This document shows, in pieces, positions 5,969-7,940 of a DNA stretch of 7,940 bases. A model generated the notes under the pieces. That model searched no databases, was not told where the DNA came from, and saw only the letters and a program-made list of their open reading frames with translations. The position numbers and the translations under genes are program-made. The stretch comes from an uncultured Lentisphaeria bacterium (GTDB lineage: Bacteria > Verrucomicrobiota > Lentisphaeria > JABSQK01 > CAJWLW01), in assembly GCA_913042885.1 (NCBI GenBank), contig CAJWLW010000226.1, positions 1-7,940 of the forward strand. Reading direction: 5' to 3'. Positions within the stretch are counted from its first letter, which is position 1; each line of letters opens with the position of its first letter.

Positions 5969-7206
5969 TTGTGGAATATTTCTATGGTTGATTTTTTGGT
6001 CAGTTCTTTGAGCAACTTAGCCCTGGAGCCCCGCGCTCTCTGCCGCTGCAAATGCCTGACGATTTTTTGGCGCAGTTCATCATCGTCCAAGTCCGGATTG
6101 AACTTTGCTTTGTTCTTTTCATAGAATTCCGTAATCTCCTGCAGCGTGATCTGATATTGTTTTATGTTGGCGTTTTGATGCATCAGGGTGCCGATGGCCA
6201 ACCGCCGGTCAGGAGATAACCCGCGCGAGGTGCGTGGCTTCGGCCCGTACGTCAAGTAGTGCTCGAGCATGGCCTGTTGTTCCGGCGATTCGCCAATTCC
6301 GTCTTCCATCGCGGCATTGTAAAAAACACTGCGCTTGATGGCTTGAAAGGGAATGATCGGGTACTTGAAGATGAATCTGGTTGACTGTCTGTTGATCAGC
6401 ACAGCGAATTGCGTCAGATCAGACAGCGGATAGGTCCTCTCGCCGACACGCATGGTGGATTTTGCCAGTTTTGTACGGAACTCGGCGAGCGCTTCGCCCT
6501 CCAGTTCGAGCACACCTGCCGGATCAATATCCGCGGCTTTGAGGAACAACTCCCAGAGCGGCGCCATTTCACCTTCCTTGGGTTTTTCCGTTTTCTTATC
6601 TCCCCACAAGGCGGCTGCCGTGCGCAGGATTTCCTCGTCGATCACAACGTCGTTGACCGAGACAGGGAACCTTGTGATCGTGTCTATCAGCCATTTCAAT
6701 CGTTCCTTCTCGTAGCGCTGCGCCAGCAGTTCGTGTCGGACGCGTTTGATGATGTCGGCGACCGGCGTGTGATCGTCAAGGAACCATCTCACCGTCGCCA
6801 AGGGGTCCACGGCGACGTCAGGCACGATCATCGGGTCGCGGACGCGTTTGAGTCTTTCGTTTTCCTTCTCGAACAACCAGATGATACCGTTGACGCGACG
6901 GTTTACTGTGTTGTTTTCCTCGTTCCCTGCCCTGCGCCGGTACTCCTCGGTATTCTTAATGTCTCGCTCCATCGCTTCCTGATATAAGAGTTCCTGTTCG
7001 ACAATGGGGTCTATGTTCATTTTGACGTACTCGTTGCGACCGTGCTCATCCAGCTTATTCAGTTCTTCGAGGAAGAACACGTCGGCTTCGTATACCGACA
7101 CGCCATTGACGATAGCCAGGAGTTTGCCTTTGTCTTCGACCCCGGCGGCAGCGATTGGGAGAAGCATCGCCAGCAGCAGGATTGTCAGGGGTCGAATCAT
7201 GGTCAT
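5965..7206 (-). CDS. SurA-like periplasmic folding chaperone without a recognisable parvulin domain
   Basis: A 413-residue exported protein. Residues 1-22 are a signal peptide (MTMIRPLTILLLAMLLPIAA then AG), with probable cleavage near residue 21-22. The mature start KLLAIVNGVSVYEADVFF and the following IDPIVEQELLYQEAMERD (66-83) match the N-terminal helical domain of SurA/PpiC-type chaperones. The end (EITEFYEKNKAKF at 357-369, then LRQKIVRHLQRQRARGSRAK and IEI near 408-410) matches their C-terminal segment. Residues 185-340 between them show no parvulin signature. Likely role: holding or folding envelope proteins. The frame is open to 7473, but the upper part overlaps the NUDIX gene and looks non-coding, so ATG 7206 (or 7200, two codons later) is the start; neither has a clear ribosome site. 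It is coupled to the SDR gene downstream. Identification rests on the terminal motifs. Confidence 0.7.
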   Translation of the reverse strand: MTMIRPLTILLLAMLLPIAAAGVEDKGKLLAIVNGVSVYEADVFFLEELNKLDEHGRNEYVKMNIDPIVEQELLYQEAMERDIKNTEEYRRRAGNEENNTVNRRVNGIIWLFEKENERLKRVRDPMIVPDVAVDPLATVRWFLDDHTPVADIIKRVRHELLAQRYEKERLKWLIDTITRFPVSVNDVVIDEEILRTAAALWGDKKTEKPKEGEMAPLWELFLKAADIDPAGVLELEGEALAEFRTKLAKSTMRVGERTYPLSDLTQFAVLINRQSTRFIFKYPIIPFQAIKRSVFYNAAMEDGIGESPEQQAMLEHYLTYGPKPRTSRGLSPDRRLAIGTLMHQNANIKQYQITLQEITEFYEKNKAKFNPDLDDDELRQKIVRHLQRQRARGSRAKLLKELTKKSTIEIFHN

Positions 7207-7282
7207 GACGGTTGAGAAGGGAGGATTTGTGAAATAGACAACAGCAAGTGGCTGAGGTTCACTGATCACGAGAAGACTACGA

Positions 7283-7310
7283 ACTATAAGGGGCAATCGC
7301 AACTGCGCAA
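7283..7310 (-). promoter_or_regulatory. Candidate promoter of the SurA-like / SDR pair
   Basis: On the minus strand TTGCGC (7310-7305) is followed after 16 bp by TATAGT (7288-7283), a 5-of-6 match to the -10 consensus. Transcription would start near 7276, giving a leader of about 70 bases before the ATG at 7206. It lies in the 119-bp gap after the NUDIX gene, so the pair can be expressed independently of that gene. The -35 box is weak (3 of 6). Confidence 0.4.
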
Positions 7311-7325
7311 GCGGAGCGCCCGTCA

Positions 7326-7910
7326 CTACGGCAACCTGGGCAGTCCGCAGAGTTCCAGTAGTTGTGCCGTGAGCCGATAGGTCACGCCCCATAGCACCGG
7401 TCGATCGGCACCCAGTAGGTCCAGTGCCGGGTAACGTTGAACGCAATCTCCGTGCCGCCAGCGGTATTGGCATTGGCGTTCAGGTTCGACCAGATGTTGC
7501 AGCGGCATGGAAAAGGCATGCTCGACCTCGGCGTTCGGCTGCAGGACCGGGTGCTCCTGCAGCGTAAAGACGAAGGCCGATACAACGACCGGAAGATTTG
7601 CCGGGATCAGGTCGTCGAGCCTGCCGCAGGCGCGGTTCAATTCCAGGTGAAGACCAAGTTCTTCATGCGTCTCACGCCTGGCAGTATGTTCGAGATCCTG
7701 GTCCGTCGGTTCGGTGCGACCGCCGGGGAATGCCAGATGCCCGGACCAGGGATCGCCACTGTTGCGGGCGCGCTCGATGAACAGGAGTTCAGGGCCGAAC
7801 GGGCCGGGACAGACCACAAGGGCTACCGCAGCCTGCCATTGCCGCCCGGTCGGAGTGGCAATCACAGGTCGGTGTGCTGCCGCCGCCGCATTGATGGTAT
7901 CGATCGTCAT
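7326..7910 (-). CDS. NUDIX hydrolase, probable CoA pyrophosphatase (NudL/YeaB-like)
   Basis: A 194-residue NUDIX-fold enzyme expected to cleave a nucleoside-diphosphate-linked substrate in a divalent-metal-dependent way. LLFIERARNSGDPWSGHLAFPGGR at 42-65 has the (S)GxxAFPGGR form typical of the CoA-pyrophosphatase group, which cuts CoA or acyl-CoA into phosphopantetheine and 3',5'-ADP. The NUDIX box runs to RETHEELGL at 79-87, with metal-binding E80, E83 and E84 present. The residues between GG and RE have the same spacing as in that group. The C-terminal half (HAFSMPLQHLVEP, YRWRHGD, LWGVTYRLTAQLLELC) fits the substrate-specific part of the fold. The start ATG at 7910 lacks a strong ribosome site. 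It is the first of the minus-strand block; a 119-bp gap separates it from the SurA-like gene, so joint transcription is uncertain. Substrate preference is an inference from motif class. Confidence 0.88.
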   Translation of the reverse strand: MTIDTINAAAAAHRPVIATPTGRQWQAAVALVVCPGPFGPELLFIERARNSGDPWSGHLAFPGGRTEPTDQDLEHTARRETHEELGLHLELNRACGRLDDLIPANLPVVVSAFVFTLQEHPVLQPNAEVEHAFSMPLQHLVEPERQCQYRWRHGDCVQRYPALDLLGADRPVLWGVTYRLTAQLLELCGLPRLP

Positions 7911-7940
7911 CTCAGCCGGAGTTCTGAGTTCAGTATTAAG

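Noticed and set aside
5435..6124. Long plus-strand open frame opposite the SDR and SurA-like genes (229 codons)
   Set aside because: It is antisense to two conserved genes, and its sequence has no recognisable motif.
7311..7325. GCGC-bounded short hairpin just after the NUDIX stop as a terminator
   Set aside because: The stem is only about 4 bp and no T run follows.
7207..7473. 89-residue N-terminal extension of the SurA-like frame
   Set aside because: Most of it overlaps the NUDIX gene or the promoter-like gap, and a clear signal peptide starts at ATG 7206.

Overview
The window looks like chromosome of a GC-rich (about 58-60% by eye) Gram-negative bacterium. A proteobacterium, perhaps an uncultured gammaproteobacterium, fits best: there is a SurA-like periplasmic protein with a signal peptide, a YccV/HspQ-type protein and a MoeB-rhodanese fusion. 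No rRNA, tRNA, transposase or CRISPR array was seen, and the lineage guess rests only on protein families.

Layout. Positions 1-4111 hold a minus-strand run, read right to left. It starts with a membrane-anchored DUF4864-like protein (4111-3554). Next come a molybdenum hydroxylase large subunit of the xanthine dehydrogenase/CoxL-like superfamily (about 3519-1219) and a MoeB/ThiF E1-like enzyme fused to a rhodanese domain (1235-93, overlapping the hydroxylase by 17 bp). The run ends with the first 24 codons of another gene (72-1), cut by the window edge. Tight packing suggests one operon joining a molybdopterin-cofactor enzyme to a sulfur-transfer enzyme of the kind used in cofactor synthesis. 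No FAD (CoxM-like) or 2Fe-2S (CoxS-like) subunit is visible.

The only plus-strand gene (4219-4749) is divergent from that run. It encodes an HspQ/YccV hemimethylated-DNA-binding domain behind an N-terminal helical segment resembling the start of SirB1/transglutaminase-like proteins. The 107-bp divergent spacer holds a 23-bp near-perfect palindrome (10-bp arms, 9 matching) whose right arm includes a perfect TTGACA for the plus-strand gene.

A second minus-strand block (7910-4976) reads: a NUDIX hydrolase of the CoA-pyrophosphatase type, a 119-bp gap with a promoter-like sequence, a SurA-like chaperone without a parvulin domain, and an extended-SDR NAD-dependent epimerase/dehydratase joined to it by a 4-base stop/start overlap. 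The 226-bp convergent gap 4750-4975 has no confident gene. It does hold a perfect 10-bp inverted repeat and a short minus-strand reading frame with one internal TGA, which may be a small peptide gene, a decayed gene, or chance.

Most of the window is ordinary metabolic and housekeeping content. The points most worth a second look are the divergent palindrome, the SirB1-N/HspQ fusion, the isolated hydroxylase large subunit next to MoeB-rhodanese, and the structured convergent gap.
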